From Rhexocercosporidium sp. MPI-PUGE-AT-0058 (lineage: Eukaryota; Ascomycota; Leotiomycetes; Helotiales), in contig JAGTJL010000003.1 of the NCBI GenBank assembly GCA_020746875.1, forward strand, positions 124,001-188,000: a stretch of DNA of 64,000 nucleotides. The letters are read 5' to 3'. The notes beneath the pieces were generated by a model. The model was given only the letters and a program-made list of their open reading frames with translations. It ran no database searches and had not been told where the DNA came from. The position numbers were made by a program, and so were the translations under genes. Shown here one piece after another: positions 31,048 to 42,104 of this stretch. Position 1 is the stretch's first letter; every line of letters begins with the position of its first letter.

Positions 31048-33560
31048 TCCGATGTCTTACTTCAGTTCTGCCTGGGAATGGGCTCGATGCAATCAAGTTG
31101 ATCAGTCAATGGGATCAGGAAGGTAAGTCTGAAGCCCGTAAATGCTTTGGCCTGTCAGCTGGAAAGTCTTCGGAGATAGGCTCTCGTGTCAACCTTCTCC
31201 GCAGCTCATTAAGACCATGCCAAGCTGACTTTGTTCACTTAGCAAATGATGAAGAATCAAAGGCTAGGAATTGGATTCTCGCTTAGAAAGGGGCCCGAAT
31301 GGCTCCAGCCAAACATCACGATATGGAATAAATATCAAACTCCTTGAATCCCGAATCCAAGAAGTCAGCCTGCTCTAAGTCGCAGATTCTGGGATACTTC
31401 TTTCTAATTCTTGGTATTATCATTGGTCTTTGTAAATGTTTGCTTCGGTCTTTCCTTCGGCATCTGAGTCTGGCCGAAGGGAGGAACCCCCACCACTTCA
31501 AGACGCAGTCAGCTCGTCTCCGCTCTTTAATCTCTTCCATTCATTGCAAAGATTCTAAGGTCCAAGAAATAACCCGTCCTGGACGCTTTTTTCTATTGGA
31601 CACTAGAATCATTGACCATCCTTGCATACTGCAGCTTTCTTCGGGCGCCTACTCTGGCGGATGCTTCTCCGGTTTCCGCGCACCAAACGGATCCTGAATT
31701 CCATGAGGGAAAGCAATACCCCCAGCATGGACTCACCGCGTAGCGTTTCTGCACGCACATACCAGGTCTCCACGATCTCCTGAAGGCAGATGGCTTGACT
31801 TAGACCACCTCTGCATCATGCAGGCCTCCATCCCGGTTCTCCAGCTCCTCGTGTTTGTCCTGCGCAGATGCATCATACCCCAGAGCATGTAGCTCTCTCC
31901 TGTTACACGATCACCTGGGCTGCTCATGTATCGAGCATCGGATTAGGCAGTAGGCACCAGCAGCACACATTCAACGAAGGCGACTCGCAGATACCAACCA
32001 GTCATAAGATCTCAGATCTCCCAGTTGCGGATCCTGCCATGAGCCTCTTGATTTCTCTCATGGCTCAGTGATAGGATTATTCTCGATTCTGCCATTCGAA
32101 GTCAGTGATTCCAGTTTAGGAGCCGACATTGTACAGCAACCCACGCTTCAATACCGGAAGACAACCACGCCAGCATCAACAAATTCAGACATCCGTTCAA
32201 AGTTACAGCTCGGCGACTACACCTCATCCTGTGAGTGGTCAAGAGCTATCACGCGGCGCATTCCAAAAACTGACAGCGTCGACGGAAAGGGAGGCACGGG
32301 CCGTAGTAAGTCTCAAAAATTGTGGTGTTTGGCCTCTCAAGATTCTCAAGAAGTCTATAAGCCGCCGCTCTTATGCAAGCCTTTCCATGAATAGCTAGGC
32401 TATGCAGCCACCATGAGCGCCGAATCCACCGACCGGGTTATCATACTTTCGAAGTTGTTCAGAGAGATCTAATCTGTACATCCCACTTCGGCCATGCAGC
32501 AGCAGCACATATGGTCACATCTCATCTAGTCATAGATTCCCATCTCCCCTATGGTGCGCCAAAGCAAAGATTATATATCTTCTGCAAGACGCTCAATATG
32601 ATCTAAAACCTATTTCGTGGCAACATACGACCCTTGTTTGGAATCTTTGTACTCCCAACCGATCCATTCCCCAGTTTCCACACAATAAATTGTGAATTGA
32701 ACGTGGTGTTGGACTTCACTCTACAAACAACTTGTGTTAACCTGGTCAAAAGATTATTGTTTGCTCATGTCCCATCATGCTGCTAGAGGTCCTCCAGGAA
32801 GAGCGTTCTTCTCGGACAGAAGCTCCAATTGGCCCTACATACTGCCAGCCAGGAACTACCTCGACCGCAAGAGATTCTACAGGAGTACATGGATCCACTT
32901 GAAAGGCATATGACATCCACTGATGCGAACGGCGACTTGTTCACCATGAAAAGTCACCTTCTGTGAAGGCTCACTGTGCCGTTCCTTGAGATATAAATCC
33001 ATGCCATATCCGGGTAGGTGTTTGTTCTTTGATATTCTACCTAACTCTCTCTAGGTACTTGTCTTGTTTCCTACCTATATATTATTTGTCTCTTCATTGG
33101 AATCTACTGCTATTCTACTCCTCCTCGATTTGCCGTCCTTGTTTCTCCGTAAGTCGAGTCTTCCATCCTCCACAATCTGCAACAAGTCCTAAAGATACCC
33201 CCAGATCTAGGAGTCAACTCATACTCAGCTGCTATCGCTAGTTTGTTTGGACCAGCTCCAGATTTGCATTCACGACTACGGGACAGGACTCGACCTTCCC
33301 GCCTGCGGCAAATCCCCTTTTCCAGAAGCGCATTCGCGTCTTGCTTTCTGCTCCCATTCATCTATCTCACACGCCTCAAACGGCTTCTCTATCGACCGCA
33401 ATCACACTTCGGATATCCTCTTCGATTCGGTTCCGAAGCAACACAAGCTCATCTCCTCGAACCTTCTCGTACGACGTGAGTCTGAGGAGTTTTCTTAGCC
33501 GATATCATCACCCACAACATCATCTAATTGCCCTGTCTAGAACCCAGTCGCTCGTCCAAC
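31048..33560. other. gene-poor region
   Basis: About 2.5 kb without a supported gene. Open frames are short, mostly lack ATG and show no motifs. No terminal repeats, transposase or reverse transcriptase motifs are visible. The last 550 bases are C/T-rich and probably form the leader and promoter of the small Cys/His protein at 33561. Confidence 0.5.
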
Positions 33561-33767
33561 ATGTGCGACTACGAGGAGTTCAAATTCAACTGCAATCATA
33601 CATCCTCGAAGCTGCTTTCCTACTGCCACTTTGCCAGGACAGATCCATATCATCAGTGTTTCGGCGTTAAAGTCACCAAACATACATGGGTTCAAAATGC
33701 ACTCTGCCCGCCATGCGAAGCTTACCAGGCGGCATGCGAGGCGATGAAGGCCCAGCAAGCACGCTAG
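33561..33767 (+). CDS. 68-residue Cys/His-rich protein
   Basis: The frame starts at ATG 33561 (MCDYEEFKFNCNH) and ends with TAG after AMKAQQAR. The residues Cys2, Cys11, His13, Cys22, His23, His31, Cys33 and a late Cys-Pro-Pro-Cys pair, plus one more Cys, look like a small zinc-binding fold. The centre reads YCHFARTDPYHQCFG. The pattern strongly suggests a real small protein despite its size; I recognise a general type of short uncharacterised ascomycete proteins opening with MCDY and a Cys-x-His, but no function. There is no signal peptide, so it is probably intracellular. It sits alone in a gene-poor stretch with a long C/T-rich leader. Confidence 0.65.
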   Translation: MCDYEEFKFNCNHTSSKLLSYCHFARTDPYHQCFGVKVTKHTWVQNALCPPCEAYQAACEAMKAQQAR

Positions 33768-35168
33768 CCAGCTCATGTTATGGCGAGCTTCTGGTCATGA
33801 TATTCATCCGTGAGGGCATGACTTCTTTGTGTTGCGATTGTGGTCGATGAGGATATTCTTGTGGTTGATGAGCTGTATGGTGTGTGGAATCGAGTCGAGT
33901 CGAATCATTTCTGCTTTTGTGTTATCTTTGTCATTCATGAGTCATTTTTTTTGTGGTTTATGAACCTATGCTGTGCTTTATGAGTTTTCTGTGTTATGCT
34001 TGATGATAAAAGGGGGCATGTTTTCTTTTTGTTGCTAGTCTCGGTACCGTTTGGTGCCGAAGACACCGGTTAGCTAGGTTATTCGGGAGGGTTACTCGGG
34101 GGTCAGATCTGTTGGAGTTCCGTTGGTGGCTCTAGATCTGAGTTGAGGTAGGGGATGTTTTGCTCGATATTTCGGTAATGTCTGAATGAACAGACTGGTC
34201 TGTCTTGTATCTATGCAATTACTGTCTGCCATTGGTAAACAAAAAATAGTAGGATCAACTTCTTCGCATCGTGGTTTACCTCGGAGTTTCCTACACTTCA
34301 GCTAATAAGTACTGTCAACTCACTGATGTGGATTAAGTGAGTGAACATTGCCAGACCTCCTTGAACAAGAACCACCCAAAGTTTCTCTTTCAAGGTGACT
34401 GGTTTTACTTGCAACGTCGCATCCATCTATCTGTTAACTTCTCCCATTGTGCCGTTTTAGTCGAGATAAGATGAAAGCTTCGATAGAAATAAGACTATAT
34501 GACGCAAGTTTGCCGTACAATATACGCAGATGGCTAGGCATCTTAGAACTGACCAGATCAGAACAGCACAAAAACAAAGCAAGTCGAAGAAGTAAGGTAA
34601 AGGAAGGGGGACATAGGTGAGACAAGGTGCTCAGATCGAGTTCCACAAGGGACAAGACTGCGTGTGCAGTAGTGCTGGTAGAGGGACACAAGCACGGCAG
34701 GAGAGACAGCATGATCTATCCATATGGTAGGACGGCAGCGGGGATGTAGTGTGACGTGAGATTAGCACGAGGGATGGATATCGACCAGGGACTCGGGACT
34801 TGAGATTTGGGACTTGAGACGAGGGTTGAACGATGGGATGGAAGAGGATGTAGATGCTGTGTAGCTAGAGGGGGGAGAGAAGGGGAACTTTCGGTGGGAA
34901 AGGATGGTTTATGTGATTTGGGATTTGTTTTTGTATTTGTTTGTTTACTGGCTGGGTCGTTGGTGGTGGGTCGCGGGTGTAAAGGTACATACGCTATGCG
35001 CCTTGATTCCTATGAGGATATATCAAATGTGCCCATCCAAGCATAAGGTACTTCCCTGCATATCTCTTCTATCACATCACATCCGACGCCATCTTCTCTT
35101 CCCTTCTTAGCAAGGTTCGGCCGCACACCAACTACAGCGCGAAATCTTCATTGAAGAGCAATGCCAAC
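33768..35168. other. intergenic region
   Basis: About 1.4 kb between the small Cys/His protein (plus) and the Dap1-like gene (minus, convergent). The first part is T/G-rich and repetitive in short words. Frames at 34434-34712 and 34807-35110 have no coding quality. Nothing else was seen. Confidence 0.55.
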
Positions 35169-35817
35169 TCATTGATTCGTAGCTCCCTCCACAACACCAA
35201 CGACATTGTACCGCTTGGAGAAGAAGGTCAACCAGTCCTCCAGCGTGCCCTTCTCTTTATCGGATAATGTTGACCAGTCTGGACTAACGTCTTCGGCTTT
35301 TGTGGAAGTTAGACCGAGGGCGCGGGAGGCGTCGTGGCCTGCAAATACTGTGGGGGTGCAGAATTCAGCATGATATTTGAAGTGAGAGAGGAGGAGGAAG
35401 GTGTATGGAGAGCGCTTAGGGATGTCGTTTGAGGATGGATGGACGTACCGTGGTAAGATCCGCCTGGAAGGTAGCTTTTGTTGCCTGTGACATCGAAGAC
35501 CTTGCCCTATTGGCATTCGTTAACACCTGCCCGTCCGCCAGATGTTCTGTCCAAAGGTCAAGGAGGACTGTGTACCTTGATTGCGACGTAGCACTTTCCA
35601 TCAGATCCTGGGAAACATTAGCATGAGCTTGAGGGGGTGGGCTTTTTATTCGCATGCTGAACATTGGGTAGAACTGGTCATGGAAACTTCTCCAATGGGC
35701 ATTGGGAAGAGAATACATACCAGTGCCATCACACCTTGCGAGGAAATCTAGGGAAATGGGATCGGATTTTGGAGGGGCAAGGTTAACGGGCGTCTTGGGT
35801 TCGAATTTTCCTGCCAT
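35169..35817 (-). CDS. Dap1/MAPR-type cytochrome b5-like heme-binding protein
   Basis: Four minus-strand exons, 35817-35721, 35607-35576, 35506-35449 and 35347-35169, encode 121 residues. Introns of 113, 69 and 101 bp rejoin in phase to give YVAIKGKVFDVTG, then LPGGSYHVFAGHDASRALGL. These are the hallmark blocks of membrane-associated progesterone receptor/Dap1 proteins, a cytochrome b5-like fold. Yeast Dap1 binds heme and supports the P450 Erg11 in sterol synthesis and damage resistance. The usual heme-contact Tyr is represented in SYHVFAG. There is no N-terminal membrane anchor, unlike animal PGRMC1 but like yeast Dap1. The ORF is easily missed because its second exon is only 32 bases. It diverges from the decarboxylase gene. 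Confidence 0.88.
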
Positions 35818-36345
35818 TGTGGGAGACGTGGTTTGGTAAAGGGAGTGAGGTTTGTGACTGGCTGATTCAAGGTTGACAAAAGAAGTCGTTGGATTGTCTT
35901 AAAGGAGGTTGTCTTCGAAGTGAGTCAAGAGAGGATTGTTGACTTCGAGATGTCTCGCCCTCGGATGTGGGGTAGATGGATTTCACCATCATCCCGCCAA
36001 GATGACGGGATTGCAGGGATGATTGTTTCGCCTCAGGCAAAAGGCGGCATTTGAAAGATGACCCGACATCGGACCGGGAAAGTCAGATGCGATATACCCA
36101 GACCGTCGGGAATGTCAACACGGGCACGGATAGGATGGGACGCCCTTGGGATAATGTACCCGGAAGATGACAAGTCTTTTCCATGTCCGGCGGACTTGAA
36201 TGCATAATAGAATTTGTTTGTTCAAATAGAAGACCTTTTCCCTTGTCCTTAGATTCTTCATCTCTATCTTGATTTCTTGTTTGGAAATTCGGATCCAGAG
36301 GTTTCTTTTGCAAAGTACCCCGCTATTGCCCAACTGAACTTCAAC
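35818..36345. promoter_or_regulatory. divergent promoter region Dap1/PLP decarboxylase
   Basis: 528 bases between opposed start codons. It contains an inverted-looking CATCATCCCGCCAAGATGA segment near 35986-36005. No family-specific site was recognised. Confidence 0.4.
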
Positions 36346-38027
36346 ATGGACTCAAAACAGTTCAAAGTGGCTGCTACGTCAGCAATTGACGAGAGTATGT
36401 ACCCCTTGGCTACATATGCGTCTGCAAGTACTAAGAGGAGATAGTTATTAGCTACTACGACACAATTGAAGACCGGAGAGTGGTGTCAAATGTCGAGCCG
36501 GGATACCTCAAAAAACTCCTCCCAGAAGGACCACCACAAGATGGAGAGTCCTGGACGGATATTCAGAAAGATATCGAGAGCAAGATCATTCCAGGACTGA
36601 CCCATTGGTAAGTGAGCCCCTTAGGTTGGCCTGCTCTTGCTAAACTCTCCAGGCAATCTCCAAATTTCATGGCTTTCTTCCCAGCATCGTCCTCCTTTCC
36701 TGGTATGCTCGGCGAACTTTACTCCGCAGCCTTCACTGCTCCGGCATTCAACTGGATCTGCTCTCCTGCTGTCACCGAACTCGAAACTATAGTCCTCGAC
36801 TGGCTTGCGAAGCTGCTGAATCTCCCAGACTGCTACTTATCGACCAGCCATGGAGGAGGGGTCATTCAGGGTTCGGCATCGGAAGCAATTGTTTCAGTCA
36901 TGGTCGCGGCAAGAGACAAATACCTGCGAGAGACCACGTCACATTTCACGGGCCTCGAGTTGGAAGATGCGATTGCGTATAAGAGGAGCAAGATCGTTGC
37001 ATTGGGAAGTGAGGCGGCACACAGCTCAACACAAAAAGCGGCACAGATCGCAGGAGTCAGATACCGTTCAATCCCAGTATCGAAAGAGAATGGTTATGCT
37101 TTGACAGGTGCTGCGTTGGCACAGGTGCTGGATGAGTGCAAGGCGCAAAAATTAGAGCCCTTCTTTCTCACGACAACCTTGGGAACAACTGCTACTTGTG
37201 CAGTAGATGATTTCGAGGCAATCGCAACAACACTTGCCAAATACGCTCCTCCAAATGTACCTGGGGAGGTCTGGGTTCATGTCGATGCGGCATATGCTGG
37301 TGCAGCTCTCGTCTGTCCCGAGTATCAACATCTCACTGCCCAATTTGAACATTTCCACTCCTTCGATATGAACATGCACAAATGGCTCCTCACCAACTTC
37401 GATGCCTCGTGTCTCTATGTACGGAAACGCAAAGATCTAATCGATGCCCTATCCATCATGCCCAGCTATCTTCGGAACGAGTTCTCGGAAAGTGGCCTCG
37501 TGACAGATTATAGAGACTGGCAGATCCCTCTCGGGAGACGATTCAGGAGTCTGAAGATCTGGTTCGTGCTGAGGACGTATGGTGTTAAGGGACTACAGGC
37601 ACATATCAGGAAGCATGTCAAGCTCGGCGAGGTTTTTGCCGGTCTGCTCGAGACGAGGAAAGATCTTTTTGAGATTGTCACGGGTCCGAGTTTCGCGCTG
37701 GTGGTATTCGCCATCGTGCCAAAGGTAAAGGGACAGAAAGAGAGGGATGCCATCACAAAAGAGGTGTATGAGTTGGTTAATAAGAGGGGGGAGATTTACA
37801 TCACTTCGAGTGTTGTAGGGGGTGAGTATGTCATTCGGGTTGTGAGTGCGAATCCCTTGGCGGAAGAGAAGTTTATTAGGAAGGCGTTTGAGATTTTGGT
37901 TGATACTACTGAGGAGTTGAGGGACGGGAAGCCGAGTACAAGGGGATTGAATGGGGTTGTTGTGAATGGGAAGGGAGAAGGGGTTGGGGAAGTTGCTGTT
38001 TTGAATGGGGATGGAGGGGCGAAATAG
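36346..38027 (+). CDS. group II PLP-dependent decarboxylase (aromatic-L-amino-acid/tyrosine decarboxylase-like)
   Basis: Three exons, 36346-36394, 36445-36607 and 36653-38027, give 528 residues. Introns of 50 and 45 bp begin GTATGT and GTAAGT; the joins give DE-I-ISYYDTIEDRRV and THW-QSPNFMAFFPA. The start is the first ATG in frame (MDSKQFKVAATS). The PLP-binding lysine is Lys314 in SFDMNMHKWLLTNFD, and HVDAAYAG carries the conserved Asp that contacts the pyridine nitrogen. THWQSPNFMAFFP and SPAVTELETIVLDWL are typical of the aromatic decarboxylase branch (DOPA, tryptophan, tyrosine). Activity probably yields a biogenic amine such as tyramine or tryptamine; the exact substrate cannot be read from sequence. 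A Gly/Val-rich C-terminal tail is atypical and probably disordered. Confidence 0.9.
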
Positions 38028-39588
38028 AGATTGGAAGGAGCACGAACAATTGTTCTTCGGGAATGTTGAGGGATAGACTAGATAGAAATCTAAAGAAGAT
38101 CCAGTGTATGGTATAGCTCATGCAGTTCAAAGTGAGTCATCTACAAGATCAAGCGATGTTGTTGTTCCGCTCGGCTGTTCTCGCTAAGGATGGGAAGAAA
38201 GGGGGATGTTGTGGATTACTTGCTCGTTGGTCCGAGGCACAATTCTCTGACAATCCTTTTCTAAAGTTGGCCCTCCGTGAGTTCATTCGACTAGAAACTA
38301 GTTTACTTTTTGATGTAAGGATGGGTCCACAATTTTGAGTTAGACCAATAATTGTACGTTGGGTAAAAACAACTGTCTGGCTGTGTTTTGACAAAGTACT
38401 TATCCGGACGCTTCCACACCACCGCACTGACTGGACTCACTTGTTCACAATATTTAATCCCGATTCTCGCAGCCGAAGAATCCTCAAGCCGAAGAATCCT
38501 CAACTAATTACCGCAAACCCTCACAATCTCTCATCTACAACATTATGCATTCCCATGACTCCTCACCCTCTAAATACTCGTCCAACGACAATAAATCGGA
38601 AGTATCAAGCACCCAAGGCGAAGGTCGGTCGATGTCCGGTTTGGTGGCTGACCGGTCACGGCTCCATCAGCCGAGGCATTTTCAACATCCGGACCTTGCA
38701 TGGTGATCCTCTCAGACGAAACCCTTCCGTCATTCACATGTTAAAGTTCCAGCCTTGAGGTCTCAAACAAAGAAATGCTCAGCTTCTTCACATGTTTATT
38801 ATGGTCATTGAATGCAGTATTTGTACACGTGCGTGTTGATGTTTTCTTGACAGCTGATCATTTCGAAATTGTGTAGGAATCGAATGCAAGCAAATCCACC
38901 ATCCATCACCCACCATCAACAGATCTATGGAGGGGCAGATCCCAAGTTCCAAATACCGCACCATATAACTCCAAAAAGTGGCATGACGAAATCCAAGATC
39001 CCAAGCCATATCTGGAGTTTGTGGGGAAGAGCCCCCTGGCCGTGGCAGCCAGCCAATCACGGCACTGTAGGAGCTATCCCTGCGTATTGTTTTACCGCTG
39101 AACCGAGTGGCCGTCCTCCTCCTCTCACACTCTCACTGCACTCTACTAGCCGCGCTAAACCTCCAACAGCTCTGGGCTGGAACCCGGATTGCTGTGGCCG
39201 AGGATGAAGAGGAAGGGATGGGCCAGCTGGAGAAGGGCTACGACTCCTGGTTCGTGGAGGGGAACCGCTAGCCCGAATACTTCCCTTCCTCGGGCCTGGG
39301 CTGGTAGGTATTTTGCTTATGACTGTGCTGCTTCCTCTTTTTTCTCTTTCTAACTCTTTCTTACTTGACTCACTTGTATGCTTTTCGTTCAAGCTTACTG
39401 TTTCACTGTACATTGATTGATCAGCCAGACCATTCTGGGACATCCCTTGATACACTTTGAGGGCAGACTTGAATTGTACTTGTCTGAATACCATATCAAG
39501 CTCGAACTTGACTTACTGCCGAGGCATAGCATAGCATAGCTACTGTTTCTTTGTATACCACAACTCACTCTCCACTCTATCCAACAAA
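38028..39588. other. intergenic region upstream of isocitrate lyase
   Basis: About 1.56 kb between two plus-strand genes. Short frames with TTG or GTG starts have no motifs. A tract near 39525-39540 repeats GCATA. Probably holds the isocitrate lyase promoter. No element was assigned. Confidence 0.5.
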
Positions 39589-41382
39589 ATGTCAGGAAGG
39601 ATGAACCTCCCAGCGGTGGATGTGAATACCGAGGAGAAGCAATACTTGGACGAGGTTGCGGCTGTCAAGAAATGGTGGTCAGACTCCAGATGGAGATACA
39701 CCAAGAGACCTTTCACAGCCGAGCAGATCGTGGCGAAGAGGGGAAACTTGACGATTGAGTATCCCAGCAACAAGCAAGCAAAGAAGCTATGGGGGATCCT
39801 GGAGGGGAGATTCAAGGTACATTCTTTACTTGCGCAGCTGGTTTGAGACTTACAGCTAATTGGATTTTGAACAGACTCAAGATGCAAGCTACACTTACGG
39901 ATGTTTGGAACCCACAATGTTGACTCAGATGGCGAAATACCTTGATACTGTCTATGTTTCTGGTTGGCAATCATCTTCGACTGCTTCGTCTTCCGATGAG
40001 CCTGGTCCAGATTTGGCAGATTACCCATATGTATGCCTGCAGATTTCAATTCCTTCTCCAATTTGCTGACTATGCTAGACTACCGTCCCAAACAAAGTCG
40101 GTCATCTCTTCATGGCACAACTCTTCCACGACCGAAAGCAAAGAGAAGAGCGAGTAACCACCAAATCGAAAGCCGACCGAGCCAAGCTCGCAAACATCGA
40201 TTACCTCCGCCCCATCATCGCAGATGCGGATACAGGACATGGAGGACTGACTGCCGTCATGAAGTTGACGAAGCTATTTGTCGAGAAGGGAGCTGCTGGT
40301 GTTCATATCGAGGATCAGGCTCCTGGAACGAAGAAGTGTGGACATATGGCTGGAAAGGTCTTAGTACCTATCAGCGAGCACATCAACCGTCTTGTTGCCA
40401 TTCGTGCACAGGCAGATATTATGGGTATGTTCTCCTATCTAGGAAAAAGGAAAGAAGCTAACAAATCCTAGGCTCCGATCTCCTTGCAATTGCACGAACT
40501 GATGCCGAAGCTGCAACTCTCATCACCACAACAATCGACCCGAGAGATCATGCCTACATTCTCGGCACTACCAACCCCACTCTCCAACCACTCAACGACC
40601 TCATGATCGCTGCGGAGCGAGCAGGCAAGAATGGCGCCGAGTTGCAAGCCATCGAAGATGCATGGACCGCTCAAGCCGGCCTGAAGCTGTTCAACGACGC
40701 CGTAGTCGATACCATCAACTCTGGCGTCCATGTAAACAAGAAAGAACTCACTGCAAAGTTCCTCCAGGATGTCAAGGGTAAGAGCAACACCGAAGCTCGC
40801 GCCATTGCCAAAGGTATCACCGGCATCGACATCCCCTGGGACTGGGACAGCCCACGTACACGTGAGGGTTACTACCGCCTCCAAGGCGGCTGCGAATGTG
40901 CCATCAACCGCGCCATCGCCTACGCACCATACGCCGACGCCATCTGGATGGAGAGTAAACTCCCCGACTATGCACAAGCTGAGCAATTCGCCAAGGGCGT
41001 GCACGCCGTCTGGCCCGAGCAGAAACTAGCATACAACCTTTCCCCGTCGTTCAACTGGAAATCGGCCATGCCGCGCGCTGAGCAGGAGACGTACATCAAG
41101 CGTCTCAGCAAGCTGGGGTACTGCTGGCAGTTCATTACGCTGGCGGGCTTGCACACCACTGCGCTGATCAGCGATCAGTTCGCCAAGGCGTATAGCAAGC
41201 AGGGTATGCGTGCGTATGGTGAGCTGGTGCAGGAGCCGGAGATGGATGGCGGTGTTGATGTCGTTAAGCATCAGAAGTGGAGTGGGGCGAACTATGTGGA
41301 TGAGTTGTTGAAGATGGTACAGGGTGGTGTTAGTAGTACTAGTGCGATGGGGAAGGGTGTTACTGAAGATCAATTCCACTAG
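39589..41382 (+). CDS. isocitrate lyase
   Basis: Four exons, 39589-39816, 39875-40030, 40079-40424 and 40472-41382, give 546 residues. The introns (58, 48 and 47 bp) restore [21 protein letters not shown] and [13 protein letters not shown]. Isocitrate lyase splits isocitrate into glyoxylate and succinate in the glyoxylate shunt, needed for growth on acetate or fatty acids. The active-site motif KKCGHM has its catalytic Cys at residue 215; ADADTGHGG and IEDQAPG are metal and substrate blocks. The eukaryotic helical insertion lies between them and the C-terminal NLSPSFNW. The C-terminus TEDQFH stops just short of the extra residues found in some fungal enzymes and shows no PTS1. The 2-methylisocitrate lyase paralogue is less likely given the close match to acetate-utilisation types. 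Confidence 0.95.
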
Positions 41383-42104
41383 CTGGGCGTTGAAGATAGG
41401 GGGGAGGGGGAAGGGAAACGGTGGGGGTCGAAGGAGTACACGATGATTGAATAGTTTGGATATAAGAATACATGCACTGATTGGATACGCACCGTACCTG
41501 GCCAATTTGACTTGGTTGCCCTTCATACTATCTTTAAAACTGTAACGACTGCTAGGAGTGATAAGCATCAATACCAAGATCGCTGTTTTCTGTCTACATC
41601 GGACCAAGTTATTACTGAAACCGGAAAAAGGGAGAACGGACAGAGAGGTCTAGATCCCAGTCCAGATCCAAGATTCTGACATTGACAATAAACATTGACA
41701 GAAACATAGAAACAGGGGCTATGACGTGGGTTTAATTATATACTTGTGTTTTATCAGAGCAATTTAACTTGATGGATGCCGAGTCTTTCTCCTATGATTC
41801 CAGATTCGGCCCAGGCTAAACGGGCACTGGCTCGCTTATTTCTAGGATCCTCTCCAAAACAAACATACAATCCATCCTCTCTACGCAGAGCCTCGGGAAT
41901 GGAAGCGTCGCATTACAGCTCGTTCATTCGGGCTGTGGATCGATTGAAGAGTTTCTCGTGGCTTGGTTTGAGAGAAAAGGAAATGCTACCGTCTGGCAGG
42001 ACTTTCAACACCTTAAATCTCTCCGGCTCTAAAACCAGTCACCTAGCATCCCATCCGCTTACATGCTGTCACCAGCCCAGCTCTCTCCGTCCCCAAGTCC
42101 ACCA
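41383..42104. other. intergenic region between convergent isocitrate lyase and AA9 genes
   Basis: The 3' flanks of two convergent genes. The only frame of note (41776-42129, plus) overlaps the AA9 stop and shows no motifs. Nothing else was seen. Confidence 0.55.
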
